Source: Pseudoscleropodium purum (taxonomy: Eukaryota; Streptophyta; Bryopsida; Hypnales; Brachytheciaceae). From it: 64,000 nt of DNA. A program made the position numbers and the translations under genes. Every line of letters starts with the position of its first letter. The stretch's first letter is position 1. Shown in pieces: positions 35,201-48,500 of the stretch. Below the pieces are notes generated by a model that made no database searches, had not been told where the DNA came from, and saw only the letters and a list, made by a program, of their open reading frames with translations. Location of the stretch: the NCBI GenBank assembly GCA_963969395.1, contig OZ017798.1:15058173-15122172 (forward strand), in the 5' to 3' direction.

Positions 35201-38200
35201 ATAACAATCACAAATCTCGTTGAAATGTTGTGCAGCAGCTGGATTTTACTCTGCGTCTAAAACTTTGACTGCAGTGTTGCAAGAACCACTTGTCCAATAC
35301 GCTGAACAGCACCATAAGTAATCCAAACACTAACTCCATACGTAATAGGAACTCGCCAAACTAGCAAGACGTGACTAAGGCACCACCACAAGCACCATTT
35401 GCATACACACCTCGTCACCCATCATTTCCAAGTATCAGACCTACCTTCTTGTTGTCTGGTTCTGTAAGAAAATATGCCTCTGTAATGCTTGGTACTGCCT
35501 GAACGTCGGCGTCGCCGGGCTGGAGTGCTTCAAGCCCAGCCTTCTGGATGGCCTGAAAAAGGATATACGGGACAGTATCAAAGAGAGGACGACCCACATA
35601 AATCCAACCGAAAACCTTCTAATGTCATGGCAACTCGAATATACCGCTATGCACGATGGAATACGTTCATTGACACAATGTCCGACCAGGAGATTTGAAG
35701 AATGACTTCATCATTATCCTGCAAGCTCACAACTTTGAATACAATTTTATCAAAACTATGTGACGGACCTCCACAACAATAAGATTTAAAGGACTACCTG
35801 AGTCAGGTCAGTTACAGCCTCGATAGTTTCTGTAACGACATTAGGAAGACCACCCCCAGAATCCGTAGAAGAAACAGCCTGTTCCCCATTTTTGTCATCA
35901 CGTGTTTGATTGTAAAGGATCTTGTCCGAAAGCTCCTTCAATTCATCCTCCTTAGCTGTTTCCTGCATCTGTTTCCTGAAGGTATCAGGCTCTAGGTCTT
36001 CTAAATTATTGTTTGGCAAACGCTTATCATCTGCATCGATAGGAAAATCTGGTTGACCTGAAGGTCTTTCAGATCCACTAGTGCCCACATTCACCTCAGT
36101 GACAGTATCATGAGGCTGCCCACCCTCTTCCTTCACCTCAGTGACGTGGTCAATCATAAAGGCAGAAGGAAGAGAGTGCTCAATCTCCTCCTTAACCTTA
36201 GGGGCTGTGTCATGTGGAGTAACCTCTTCCTTCACCTCAGAAGCAGGATCAATCCAGTAAGCGGAAGAAACAGACTGCCCAATTTCTTCCCTCACCTCAG
36301 TAACAGTGTCATGAGGATAAGACTGCCCAACTCCTTCCTTGACCTTAAGACCAGTTATGTTTGTAGAGTTATTCCCCCCAATATCAGCCGTGGTACTCTC
36401 CTCTTCAACATCCTTATTTCGAACACCAGGGTCCACAATCCCATGATGTTCGCGCTCAAAATCCTCAATGACCTTTGGTATCCCCTTGACTACCTGAAGA
36501 ACATGTTGCAGTAAGCATTTGAGGAACTCCACACTTAAAGTAGAAAGGCAGACCATTTTGGCGCTAAAATTTCAGAAACAAATGGACAAACGATGCATAA
36601 AGATGAGCAACCAAGGATATAGAAGACAAGCAGGAACTTACCTCGAGCACACTGTCGGATCTCTCATGCCCCTCAGGGGCTATCTCAGGAACTTCAAACT
36701 TAGCCTCAGTGGATGGCCCCTCGGAAGTCTTGCCATCCGATTGGTGACCAGTAGAGACATGCGATTCTGGAGAATCCTGATTTCCCTTGCCTTGACCTTC
36801 TTTGGCGACTTGGGAGAAGTACTTCGACACCTGTTCCGGTTTCACATCGAAAGCCAAATATGCTGCCGCCCATGCCAAAGCAGCGACAGTGACTACCACT
36901 GCAGTGACCTTCGTCCCGGTTCCAACTGTAAAATCACAGGTAAATGTTTAAATGTTTCATAAGCCAAGAGAAAACTGGGGAGGTCATGCAAAATTTAGGA
37001 AATGCAATACGAAAACATGTGCTTTAAACATATTCTGAAGGCATGATTTTCAACATCCGGACCAAATACTTCATTTAAAAGTGCAAGTTTAGTACGGGTT
37101 CCCAGATTTAGCAATCACGAACAAGACAGAGACGGAAGACTAATTAAAGGCAGAAGAACTTATTCTTTTCAGACAAAACCTTAGGATTCTCTTACTTCGA
37201 ATTCTCTAATGCCATTCCTCAAAATATACTTCAAGCACGACTTAGTCAGAATCGTAGCCGTTAGAGCGTCAGAAATTCCTCATCGTCAACTAAATTAAGG
37301 TTGAAATTTCAATTAAATGACATGTTTCTTCTACTAGCAAAGGCAACCCTAAAATTATTTAAACCGTGAATTTTGCGCCATTCTGTCTAAGCTTTGAAAA
37401 CCAATACCACTTTGCAACTTGACAAGAATAGAGTTAAGAGGAAGGATTAGTACGTGCTGAATCAGTTGAATGGGTTACAGGAGGTGTAGGACGATTATCG
37501 GCGTCCGTTGCAAATTTCCGGTAAGCACCATAACTTGTACCAAGGAATTTTCGATCCTGAGACAAGTCAAACAAGAATTGTACAATCCACAAAGTCAAAA
37601 AAAAGAAAAAATGTATATGCTGTGAATTAGCAAAATTGATAAGACAAATGGTTGCTCACTTCATATTTAAACAACTAACACACGTTGGAGAATGCGCGTA
37701 TAATAGTTGCTCAATATTTGCAGGATTACACTTGAGCGAACAACCTACAAACCAGCAATCCGACATAAAACCTACTGTTATCTCGAATACTTTCTACTGT
37801 ATCCATTCGATAATGCAGGAGTAAAGCAGTTTACAAGTGCTTGTCCGGAACCCCGCACATTAAGGTTTAGGGTTTAACAAAAATCTGCTGACAGAGCTAC
37901 ACTGCCAAACTTATACCTCATCATCAATGCTGCAAAATAAGTAGTCATTACGCCCTCCACACACACACTTCCTTGTCGACACTAAGGAAGAATACCATGA
38001 ACTTTACCCGATTCAAGCAAGGGTTACTTCAGAATGCGAATTGGTGCAAATTCAAGTTGATTCACCAGAGAGTAGATTGGAAGAACCAGCAGACTACACA
38101 CCTGGACAAGGGTTCGGGGATAGAGTGACGGCGAAAGACGCTCCCCTGTCGCAAAGCTTCGAAAGGCATTGTTATTTCCACGAGAAGTCGCAGTCAGATA

Positions 38201-38284
38201 CTCAAGTTCCCGCTGACGATGCTTCAGCAGCGATGTTAAAACTCGCAAGCTTCTCCGCCGGAGCAGGCTACTTGCAGCACTCAT
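32254..38284 (-). CDS. MIC60: MICOS complex subunit MIC60 (mitofilin)
   Basis: The 13 exons on the minus strand are 38284-38102, 37556-37454, 36925-36642, 36493-35798, 35552-35445, 35180-35052, 34838-34761, 34517-34425, 33696-33577, 33394-33317, 33208-33035, 32690-32589 and 32490-32254, giving 794 residues without a break. MIC60 is the core of the inner-membrane MICOS complex, which shapes crista junctions and bridges to the outer membrane. The N terminus (MSAASSLLRRRSLRVL) is a classic Arg-rich mitochondrial presequence. One membrane helix lies at about 102-121 (VTAVVVTVAALAWAAAYLAF). An acidic insert with VKEE repeats follows at 241-327, then a Lys/Glu/Gln-rich coiled coil from about 470 to 620. 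The conserved mitofilin C terminus includes LALIPAGQGGLLSHA, VEEYLANGELSRAAATLEQG and VSDWTRHVRAR. The protein is longer than the Arabidopsis one (about 650), mainly because of the insert. The intron between 33034 and 32691 uses a GC donor. Confidence 0.92.
36083..36343 (-). repeat. Degenerate VKEE repeats within MIC60 exon 4
   Basis: Within the 696-bp fourth coding exon the protein carries five imperfect units of 13-20 residues beginning VKEGVGQS, VREEIGQS, VKEEVTPHD, VKEEIEHS and VKEEGGQPHD, several ending HDTVTE or D..TE. The DNA repeats likewise (CCTTCACCTCAG-type phrases in plus orientation). The segment lies between the membrane helix and the coiled coil, so it should face the intermembrane space. 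Confidence 0.75.
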
Positions 38285-39590
38285 GACTGGCTCCTTCTAT
38301 CTGGCGCTCTTCGTTTACTTGTCTGAGCAATTCTTCCCTCACCACTTAAATTGCCCTGAAAAGGACAAATGAAATCAGTAAGAGCAAGTAAAGTAGCGAA
38401 ACCAGAAATCGAAAACCGAGCAGAGATTGCACTTGGCAATTGTATAGCACTCGACAGATATCATTCTCTCTCGTTTGCTTGAAATTTGATAGCATGCTCA
38501 TAGCACATAAAAGCAGTCTACAGCCGTGCATACAAAACATGTAGTCAACCGGCCACATCAAATGATAACAATATCTGAATTATCAGGCATGCTTAATACC
38601 GTCGAACCATTTATTACAGCACGCAACCAAACAACATCCCACCTGCACTAGCATAGCGGCAGAGAAATAAACAGCTGAATAAGACAGCTCTGAAATTTCA
38701 AACTCTCAGCATAATCGTGCTCAACGTGATTAGCGCGTCACAAAACAGCAATACTCTTTATGTTTGCAGTAGTTGATCGGAGTTATCTCATTCCAAAAAC
38801 GAAGTCTAATATAAATAAGAATCAGATTCATTCCCATTAGGGATCGTACTCGATCCCTTCCCTAGCTGCAAATCCAGTAATAAAAAATATCGAAAACAAA
38901 TTATCAACGTAATTCAGGCAGCAAGCTAATTCTCAAATTCGCCAATCCCGCTGCATCGTCAGCTTCCACAATTCCTACGGACACGGAAATTCCACAAACG
39001 AAACCTCACACTTATCGACTACTCCACTCCGAAAGAAATCACCAAAGTCCAGACGATCGCGCTCAAGCATTGCCAAATAAAATCGAAATCGAGCTGGTCA
39101 TCACCATATCCACTCATTGATCACAAGGAGCTTTCAAACAGATCACAACCGCTTGGAATTTTCATTGTTAGGATTCCAAGCAATTACATCAGCAGATCGC
39201 CATTGAAGAGTCGACAAAGCGTTCAAGCTAATTCGGAAGTAAGTCGCTCAACGAAGAGTGCAAAGGAAATGTTGAATAAAAACGAACCTGATGAGAGAGC
39301 GATTCGGCGGCGCAATGCCTCCGCGAGGGAAGCAATTGGGGCTGAGACCGGGAGATCTGAGCTTAGTCCGTGGCGAGTCTGGCGCACTCAGCAGGAAACA
39401 GTGGCCATAGCCATCGCCAAAACCCTAAATTCGGTCCACATGTCACATGAAGCTAGCCATGTCCTCGCAACGTCGTCGTTGTTACTGGGAACTAAGCTTA
39501 TGCTTGCTCCGGGGATGCCCAAGGTTGGCATATCCACAACGAACCCCTTCCCCATTTCAACCCCTAAAATGTTGGAAACATGTAGATAGG
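38285..39590 (-). promoter_or_regulatory. MIC60 5' UTR with probable leader intron, and promoter
   Basis: Reading the minus strand, a good acceptor (TTGTCCTTTTCAG followed by GGCAATTT, exon resuming at 38355) lies 70 bases upstream of the start codon. A matching donor (CTCATCAG then GTTCGTTT) ends an exon at 39288. This predicts an untranslated first exon upstream of 39288 and a ~930-bp leader intron at 39287-38356. Composition stays moderate to about 39,590 and then drops sharply to AT-rich, a natural upstream limit for the promoter. The intron is an inference from splice motifs only. Confidence 0.45.
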
Positions 39591-40999
39591 TGTTATTGAA
39601 AAGGGGTCCATATTGAGTATGCCCGCCTTATTGTAAATAAATTCAACTTAAATTTGTAACTCTCCTAATTTTATCATATTTTCTATAATAATAAATTATA
39701 AAAATATAACATTGATTTATCAAAGTTAGATTATTTAATTATAATAGATTAAAAGTATTGTGAATAAAAGACATGATTTATACATTTGTTCCTAAAATTT
39801 GTTTATTTTCTACAATAGGTTTGGCAAATGGTAAAAGTAGAAATATTTTGTAAGAATTTTTTTCTTTTCGTATAAATTTTTTTTCAAAGCCCCCTAAATT
39901 TTAGCATTTAAAAAAATATAATTTGCCCTATTGTTGTAGTTTTATTATATTGCATCAATTTTTTTAATATATACAAATTTATAGACACTAATTTTGCAAG
40001 TAAGTAATTATAAACCCTCACTAATACAACAAATTGATTTACTGATGGTATAACTTGAGTACAAGCATCCAAAAGCATCCCTAGATCCAATAGTGTCATT
40101 TTCTACAAAAAAAATAGTCATTTTATAACCTTAAATGTAGACATACCAAATAGAGCTTATTATTTGTTAACCAACATGATAAACCATATATGATCCATCT
40201 AGATTTGTCTTTTAGAATGACTCCCCTTCCTAGAAAGCCACGCCATTAGATGTCTCTACCCGTGCACTCTCTATATCTCATACTAATTGCTAATTACCAC
40301 ATATTTAAACATACAAGCTACAATCTTGTAGGGGATTTCATTGAAGAATGGCACTATACGTAATTTTGGAGTGAGCAAATAGGTTTCTTCAATTGTTCTC
40401 AATTAATAATATTTCTTCACTTTTATATAATATGATACAATGTTGTGAGCAAATCAAACAAAATTGACTAGATTTCTAGTTAGTACATTGTTTTAGAAAC
40501 CACAAGGTTTCAAAATTGAATTTCTTGGATTTTCAATTTAACATATTAAAATTTCATAAATTTGTATTTCTATTATTTTGAATTAATTTGTGTTGTAGTA
40601 TACTACAATTTTCAAGATCGCATATTATATACACAAAAAACAACTTATTAGTAGAATATCATTTGAAATTGTTTAATTTGAAGTTTTTGGATGACATCTA
40701 AATGGAATCACTTCCACCATAGAATATAAGAGACATAATTTGCTTTAGGTTATGCATAGATATTGGTGTTTTACTCAATTAGATTTTGTTTTTAATCCTA
40801 TTTATAGAAATGCAATTACAATGTGTCAATAAAAAATAAAATAGAGTCCTAATGAGTGAAAAACAAGTATGTAACAAAAGATCTTCCATTCTAATAAAAT
40901 TTTGAATTAATTATAAAAAAAACAATCTATTTTCATACATCACAATGACAATGACAATGAGCCCAAAAGAGATGAAACACACCTATGCAATCAATTAAC

Positions 41000-41206
41000 A
41001 CACACCCTCCTCTGGGAAAAAAAAAAGAGCCATTGATCTATATTAAAAAAAATCTCCACGCCCTTTAATGCCTTAGATCTCCAAAAACAACGAATATGGC
41101 TATTGATATGATACAAATACAGTACTTATATATGGATATGTATTGAAATACAGCTACAACTATGGCTACACACTTGAAATATACTTGATATATCCCATAT
41201 TGAATG
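41000..41206. repeat. Dispersed repeat, partner of 60038-60258
   Basis: Shared order of phrases with the second copy at 60,038-60,258: an A-run then GAGCCATTGAT / GAGCCGTTGAT, a C-rich CTCC..CCCT..AA segment, TTAGATCT / TTGATCTT, GGCTATTGATATGA / GGCTATGGATATGA, GAAATA-repeat sequence, and CCCATATTG at the end. Both copies are non-coding and about 210-220 bp long. The match is imperfect and was made by eye. Confidence 0.45.
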
Positions 41207-41283
41207 GCACACAAAGGCCACTTAAAAATTACAAATGTAAGAGGGGGAGATAAACATTTTTCTACATCAATTTACATTAACAA

Positions 41284-41320
41284 TTGATCACATTTTGACA
41301 ATTTGTCACAATGTGATCAA
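41284..41320. repeat. Short perfect-arm hairpin
   Basis: Arms TTGATCACATT and AATGTGATCAA are exact complements of 11 bases around a near-palindromic TGACAATTTGTCA centre. It is isolated in AT-rich DNA and no transcription unit is evident. Confidence 0.6.
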
Positions 41321-41652
41321 AACAGGTAGGAACTATCCTACACATTAATCTATTTTTATACATCACAAATAGAATAGTATTATTCAAGTGATTCATTATA
41401 TTTAATAATAATAAATCACTAAAATCATCCTTGAAACTATATTATATATATTTTTTATTTGTACTTTTGAAATGAAGGATTTTCTTTTAATCCCTTAATC
41501 TTTAAATGCCTATATATTACTAAATCTCATTGTAAAGAAAAAAAATGAAACTCATTTTATACTTGGTGCATCACATATAACATAATATGTCTAAATTCCA
41601 TCGTAAATTCTGATTTCTACAATAAATTATGGAAATTTTGTAAGTCTATTAA

Positions 41653-42589
41653 CCCCTTAAGTTTTTTGACTGTGTTTTTAACCAAAACTGCCCCAAATCT
41701 ATTGTTTCTAGGACAAGTATCACTTTTGTTTTAAAATCTTTTTGACACACATAACCATATGATCTTATAGTAGAATGGTTTGAAAAGACGTGAAAAAAAA
41801 ATTCAAAGAATTCTATTACAAGGATTGACAAATATTAGCATTTTAATTCACAGAAATCGTTTTTTTGGCCCTACAAAAAACAAAACAGCTACACTTCACA
41901 AGCTCACTTTTCTATGAAAAATGTCTAAAATGGTGGTGCTTGTGTGAATTCTTTTTTCTAAAAAACTTAGATACATGCTTGAAAATTTTCAAATCATTTG
42001 GAATTGTACATCATATAGGAAAAAAATAGTAAATAGACAATAGTAGAGGATGATTCAAAATATTAAATTGTTAAGAATTTATTATAGAATTGAAAAATGC
42101 CAATTCCAATGGTCCCAATATTTTAATAAAAAATATGCATCCTATGATTTTATTTTATTTCCAAAAATATCAAAAATTGAGTAAGATAAAGGACTTCAAA
42201 GTCTACTTTAGAATAGAGAATCTATAACTGCCCGCACTACTTGCAAACAAAAAATCCTCATAACTTTTGACTCATTGATCAAAATGGAATGATTCAAAAC
42301 TTTCCATGTATAGACAACTCTAGAAAACCAATTTCAAATTTTTTGGGGAAAAAGTGAATTTTTTAATCTACTTGGACTACCATTTTACCAAAAAAGTAAC
42401 ATTTCAGACCATAATTTTTTATTGTTGTATTCAAATGTCATGAAATTTTGCTCACACTATAAATAAACATGCTATCCACCTTCTATAAAAGTTTGGGCCA
42501 AATATATACTAATCAACAATCATAGCAACATGCCCAAAATTTCCATGTTGCCTAAATCAGTAAGCCAGTTCCTTAGGGGTTAATTTAGT
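41653..42589. mobile_element. TTAA-bounded ~0.9 kb repeat, copy C
   Basis: A 937-bp non-coding element flanked by TTAA (41649-41652 and 42590-42593), beginning CCCCTTAAG and ending CCTTAGGGG, so the termini are inverted copies. It aligns over most of its length with copy A (4347-5250) in the same orientation, including AACCATATGATCTTATAGTA, TTGAAAAGA-GT, TACATGCTTGAAAA, TTTGGAATTGTACATCATA, TTAAATTGTTAAGAATTTA, GAATTGAAAAATGCCAATT and CAAAATGGAATGATT. The last third is the most diverged. No transposase is encoded. Confidence 0.65.
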
Positions 42590-42593
42590 AGGT

Positions 42594-45500
42594 AGTTGGG
42601 ATTTTTCAAAATTTTCAATTGTTATAAAACTAAACTAGACTAACTTCATTTTCTAAGATAATATCAATCTAAAAAAACTAAACAATTTTAAGACTATATT
42701 TTAGTTTAATCAAAGTGCATCCATTTTTTTATGCCAAAAAACTTTATAGAAAAAAATAACTTGTACCAAAGTATATCTTCATATGCAATTCCAAAAATAT
42801 TTGAACATATATGAATTTATTATTTGAATATTTTTTGAATAAATTAAAAAATTTGTACATAGAAGCTTCCAAATTATTTTAGAACCTTTAGTACATTTTA
42901 ATGACTATAAACATGGTCAATTTTCATCTACAAATTGTTTGTCTCATATTGCATTGTATCATATTGTTCTTTTTTTTCTTTCTCATTTAGCCCCTAAATG
43001 CCGATGATCTAAATATATTGGAGTTTACTCAAAACTAAACAACCAAAGGCCAAGTTTCAATGAATTTTATGAATTCAAAAAAATTACAACCATACAAATT
43101 CAAATTAGACATGTTTTAAATCACATACAAAAAACATAACAATAAAACTTATGGATTAAACGATTGTAATGTTTGATTAAAAAGGTATTAAAATTGTAGA
43201 AGTCATTTGAAGTCTTTCAATCTTCTTTTTACATGTCAAATCTAAAATTTGGGTCATGAAAAAAATATGAGTTAAAACTCATAACATGCATAATTACATT
43301 TAATTTATAGCTTTTCAAAATCTACTATGCAAAAAAAATTTTAAGAAATTTCCAATGTAATTTCTCTATAAGATTTAGTGTATTTGAGGCTCACCTTCAA
43401 GAGCCCCTAAAATTAAAAAATGAAGAATTGCAATGACCTCCTACACAAAATCTTCAATAAAAAACTTATAAATATTTTTTTTCAAAATTAGATTTTTGAT
43501 GCTTCAAATAGACTTTTAAAGGTTGTTGAACTAACAAGGAAACTACCCAAAATAATATTTTGACAAGATTTCATTTTAACTTCAAAATTGCAAGGCTCTA
43601 AACTTATTCCACAAAGTAGGACTAGTAGGGTGAAAATGTAGGATTTTCACACTTAAGAAAAACATTGGAATTTTTTATTTTTCACACACAGGAAAATTTG
43701 CAAATTTTGAATTTGCAATTAAAGGCCCAAAATTAGCTAAGGGGTGAAGAAAATATGATTAAGACAAAAAAAAAATAGGAGACTCTTTTTTACATTCACC
43801 CCACAAAACTATGTTTTCACCTTGCTAGTCCTACTTTGTAAGATAGATTAGTATCCTGTTTCAAAGTTAAGGAACACCAAAATATGATGCCTTGAGCATT
43901 TACAGGTATAGTTAATCTCAATTTAAGAATGCCAATATCCTTTTATAATTGGCAAGAAATTGATAGTTTTTTGTGGCATTAATGACACAACAATCACTTG
44001 ATCTTGAAGTCAAACTTAGCTTAGTGCTCAATAAGTCTTGGGCACCCCTTCCAAAAATCAGTGAACCCTTTCCTATAAAAAAATCCATAAAAAAACTTTT
44101 CAATTTCATTGGATGGATGTAAATGAAGTCAACCAGGTCAGCACCACCCACATACAGGATTTTGAAATTTTTCTTAAGCAATTTCAAGATGTTTTTTTTT
44201 TATCTAATTTTTTGTGTCAATGCAACCTTCATGAGCTTATCATGTATGACAATTTTTCAAATTCTGTGTGTTTAGAATTTTTTTTTCCATTACAGATTTG
44301 TCCTAACACTTCATGTAACACTAGTTTATCAAAATTGCTCTATTTTGAATTGGTGAAAGTCAAATAATACCATAGTGTATCAATTTTCACAATTTTTTTG
44401 TTGTTGTGACACTAATTGTGTAGGCAATGCTAAAATTTCCACTTACTAAAAGGACAAATCAATGAACACAAGTCTTTTAGAATAGTATGTCCTATAGTAA
44501 TAATATTATTTTGCCCTAATATGAAAATTATGTAAATTTGTACCACACAATTGCTTGAATGTATGGTATAGTAGTTCACAATATTACTACTAAGATCAAT
44601 ATGATGTGGTCTACACTATTTTCACACTACCCCAACTTTCATCCAATTCCGTCTAAATTCTTTCTATTGTCATCTAAAATTCATCAAAATGTTCAAGTTG
44701 ATTATACTACATTCATTCAAATTAGTGTAAAGGGTATCATACTATCCAAACTCTTGCATTGATTTAATTAATAAGTTATGCTATGGTCAAGTTTTATTTA
44801 TGACTTCCTTTGAAATTGTTTTCCTTCAAAGATTGCAATGTGCATGGCACCTTATGTCAAGACTGCAAAGCTTTGCATCACATTAGTGGATGTTGAAGGT
44901 CAAGGATAGATGATAAGATGTCATGTTGTAATTTGGTGGTAGCTAAATGGATGAATGAATATGCTAGTGGCAAAAATACAATCATGAATAGTGACTAAGT
45001 GAATCCTAATTGATCCACACCTTATTTGAGTCTATTGTCCTATAGAATTGGTAAAAGGCTTTGATTTTTCTTTTGCATTTAAGGTGGTGAAGCATTCATC
45101 TATTAACTTTTTTTTCATAATTTACTCTAAAGTTGAGAATGCCATTGTATGCCCACATTTGTAAAAAGCCCAAAGTCAACTCTTTAATCTTTTAATCATT
45201 AATAATTGAATTTACAAAACTTTAGACAAACCTATACATAGAATAGGGCAAGAGACAAGGAAAACATGTACATGATGAATCAAGAGAATGTTCATTACAC
45301 TCTAGGTTTTCATTGTAAATGTTACATGAAACAATTTGATGATATTTCTTTGGAATGAAAATGTAACAGATTTTGTAAAACGAGTCGTAACAAGAGTTGT
45401 GACATTGTGTACTTAATATAATAGATTATCAAATAACCTTTAGTAAATCAAACAACTTATTAGCATGAAAATTTATATAATATTCAAAATAATAAAAATA

Positions 45501-48500
45501 TATATATATATATTTGAATAGGTTTGTTATATTCCAATTATTATAGTTGTATTTCAATGGTGCCGGCACAAAGTATACTTGTTAAAAAAATTAATAACCA
45601 AAATATAACTTGAAAAAAATATTTGAAGTCTTTAAGAAACTTGTATCTCGTAAAAATGTTTTTTTTATAGTAACTTCCTATACTTTTTACTAAATGACAT
45701 TAACCTCTTGTACTTGAACATAGATTTAAAGCCTATTTTAGAAGTTCATAGTTATTTCTAGTACCTTTCAAAATACATTTTTATCATTGAATATGTAGAT
45801 CATGGTCTCCTTTTACCATTCCAATAATTTCCTACCTTTCTTAAAGTTTTCCAAATGATTCATTTTTACATTTTGAATTATAATAGCAAACAATTTAGGC
45901 CATTTTAGCATTTAGAGATTAAAGAGATTAAAGTGATTTAATTATATATTATTTTTCGCTTGTTTATTTTCCTTAAAAGTATTATTATAACATCTTTTGC
46001 TACAAATCAACCATTAATCTCTAAAGGTCCATCCATCCCCAAAGTGGATGCACCTTAGTCAACCTTGATTGTAACTTTCAATATAACCATTTTTGGTATT
46101 TGATTTCAACTAAGAAAATAAAGCTTGGCAAGATTACCCTTTAATTCATCTTGAAATTTCTTGAAATTTCAAAAATTGAAAGAATTATTGCAATTGAAAG
46201 CTCTATGTGTTAAAATCCAAATAACACAACATACTCTATTTTTCATTCATATTTTTAATTTTAAAATAGGTTTTTAATTTAAATTATAAAATAAATTTTT
46301 TATTCTATCATTATGGTAAAATTTTAAAATTATTCTAATGTGTATTATAATTAATATAATTTATTTTCATCTTTAATTTTAAAAATTATAATAATTTAAT
46401 TTTTTCATCAATTTTTTTGAAATAGAACAACATAAATAGAAAATACATTTTTTACTACAAAAAATTGTCAAAATTTTTTACTTCAAATAAAGAAAAAGAT
46501 GAATTTGGTTTATAAGCCAAATTTAACTTCAAGGTCTTTGTTGTGGTTGTTTTGGGTGTAAAAATTAAAATAACCAATTGAAAGTTTTCACACTAATTTC
46601 CATTGCTACTTGTTCCTCTTGAAATTCTTTAAATAATTTGGATTGTATTTTTCTATTTTAACTTATTTATTTTCAATTTTTGCAATAAAAATGATAACAA
46701 CTATAATTTTTTACAAAACTAATTGAAATTTCTCACAATGGTATACAATTCATAATTTCAAGTAATAAAAATATAGGATTAATCTTTGAATACAATCTAA
46801 TAAGCTACATTCAATTCAAATATGATGCTTGATCAATTGGCAATGAATCTTTTCTCTAAGGGGTTAAATGCCTAAATGGTCCAAAGTGAGTGTTTTCATT
46901 TAGATATCTTTTTTGATATTTTGGAGTAAAATGTTAAAACAAAATAAAATATGTTTGGAATAATAATTCAATAAATATTTTATTTAATAAAATTCAAAAA
47001 TGTATGGCCTATAATCATCATACAATCTCAAAAAAGATTCATGCCTTTTCATGATGAATTTTGTAATTTTTATACTTGACAAAAAAAAATCTACCTTCTA
47101 CATCAATTAATTTAAGATTGATAGAAATTTTAGTTTTAGTAATTGAAATTCAATTTAATGCTATTTTAGCTATTCTTTTTCTACCATAGTATGTCCAAAA
47201 TTTGTTGAAAAACTATCGTTCCTCAATTTGTAAAGTGATTGAATGAAAATTTTGTAAAATGAATGAGAATATTTGAGTATTGTTGTATAAAATCTTTTCC
47301 ATACAATCCCTAAACAAATTAGTCTCATTCTCCCTACTAAAGAATTTTGTAAATTTGATAACTATAGAAAAAAAATTACTTAATAAAATCATAAATATTT
47401 ATAATTTTAATGTATATAGTTTGTTATTTGCACTTGTCATGCCAAAAAGTTCCAACTCTAATAGGATGATCATTTTTATTATAGTGTAGTAGCAAGTGGG
47501 TTTGTTCACAAAGAATTTGGTAATGGAATAGGAAATATAATGAATAAAAAAAAAATTATGAAGCCAATCACTAGCTAAATCAAATCATATACAAGTGTGG
47601 ACCAATTTCCACAAAGAAAATTCTATTGAAAGAGAACTCAAATACAAAACAAAATGAGGGAGTCACATAATAACTATATGCTCTTTGAAAAACATGAAAG
47701 ACAAATTAAATTATACCCCAACTTCGAGGTGACTCTACAAATCTTGATCAAATTGTCTTTCTCATTTTTATGTCCAATTCTCCATTCATCTACTTTTCTT
47801 ATTTGACTATTGGTCCTTTTTACATTAAAATCAAAATTAAGTTGAATTGACTTGTCAAAACAAAATTGAGACAACTTTCCTATTCCTATTCACATCTAAA
47901 AACAAATTGTTAAAGTTTAAAAAAAGTATGATTATAGTACCACATCCCAACCAAATTTATTGATTTGGAAATTATTGAAGTACAAAAAATAAATTTCAAA
48001 GCCATTGTACATTTGCATTTCCTAAGTGCTTATTTAAACCAAAGAGTTAAGTTCCATTTGTACATCACTTTGAGGAATCAATTGAAAAATATAGGATTGA
48101 AAAGAGACAATACTTATTGAATTTTTCAAGGAATTATTGTTACTAGACTTATTAAAAATGAATGAAGTGCATTCAAGAATGTTAAAAGTTAATTTATATC
48201 TATTTTAAGGAGTGAAACAGGCTTAGTCACTTATGGCTTCATGATTTTTATAAGGGGTCTTGAATTAGATCATGAAGAGATGGAAAGATAAAGAAACTTT
48301 ACAAAGATAGAGATCTTATGTATATATTCTTTTCAAACCATAATTTCTTTCACCTTAAATGCTCCATGTCGACATTCCCCTTCCTACCAAGCTCTATTAG
48401 GGGGTAAGTAGTACCAAGGTGTTGTTTTTTTTTTTACAAAGTGGCAAAGTGGCAACACTTAATGTTATAGTGGTGCTCTAAATTTCAACATTCATTCATA

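Larger units (their letters stand above)
39591..41652. other. AT-rich intergenic DNA, no gene recognised
   Basis: No coding similarity. A segment at about 41,000-41,206 resembles 60,038-60,258: both contain GAGCC-TTGAT, CCATTGATCT or CCTTAGATCT, a GGCTAT-GATATGA phrase and CCCATATTG in the same order. A foldback at 41,284-41,320 is listed separately. Confidence 0.5.

Noticed and set aside
35600..35725. Possible extra MIC60 exon with an acceptor near 35,720 (minus strand)
   Set aside because: Exon 4 (ending 35798) and exon 5 (starting 35552) already join in phase zero. The segment between quickly meets stops and has no matching donor.
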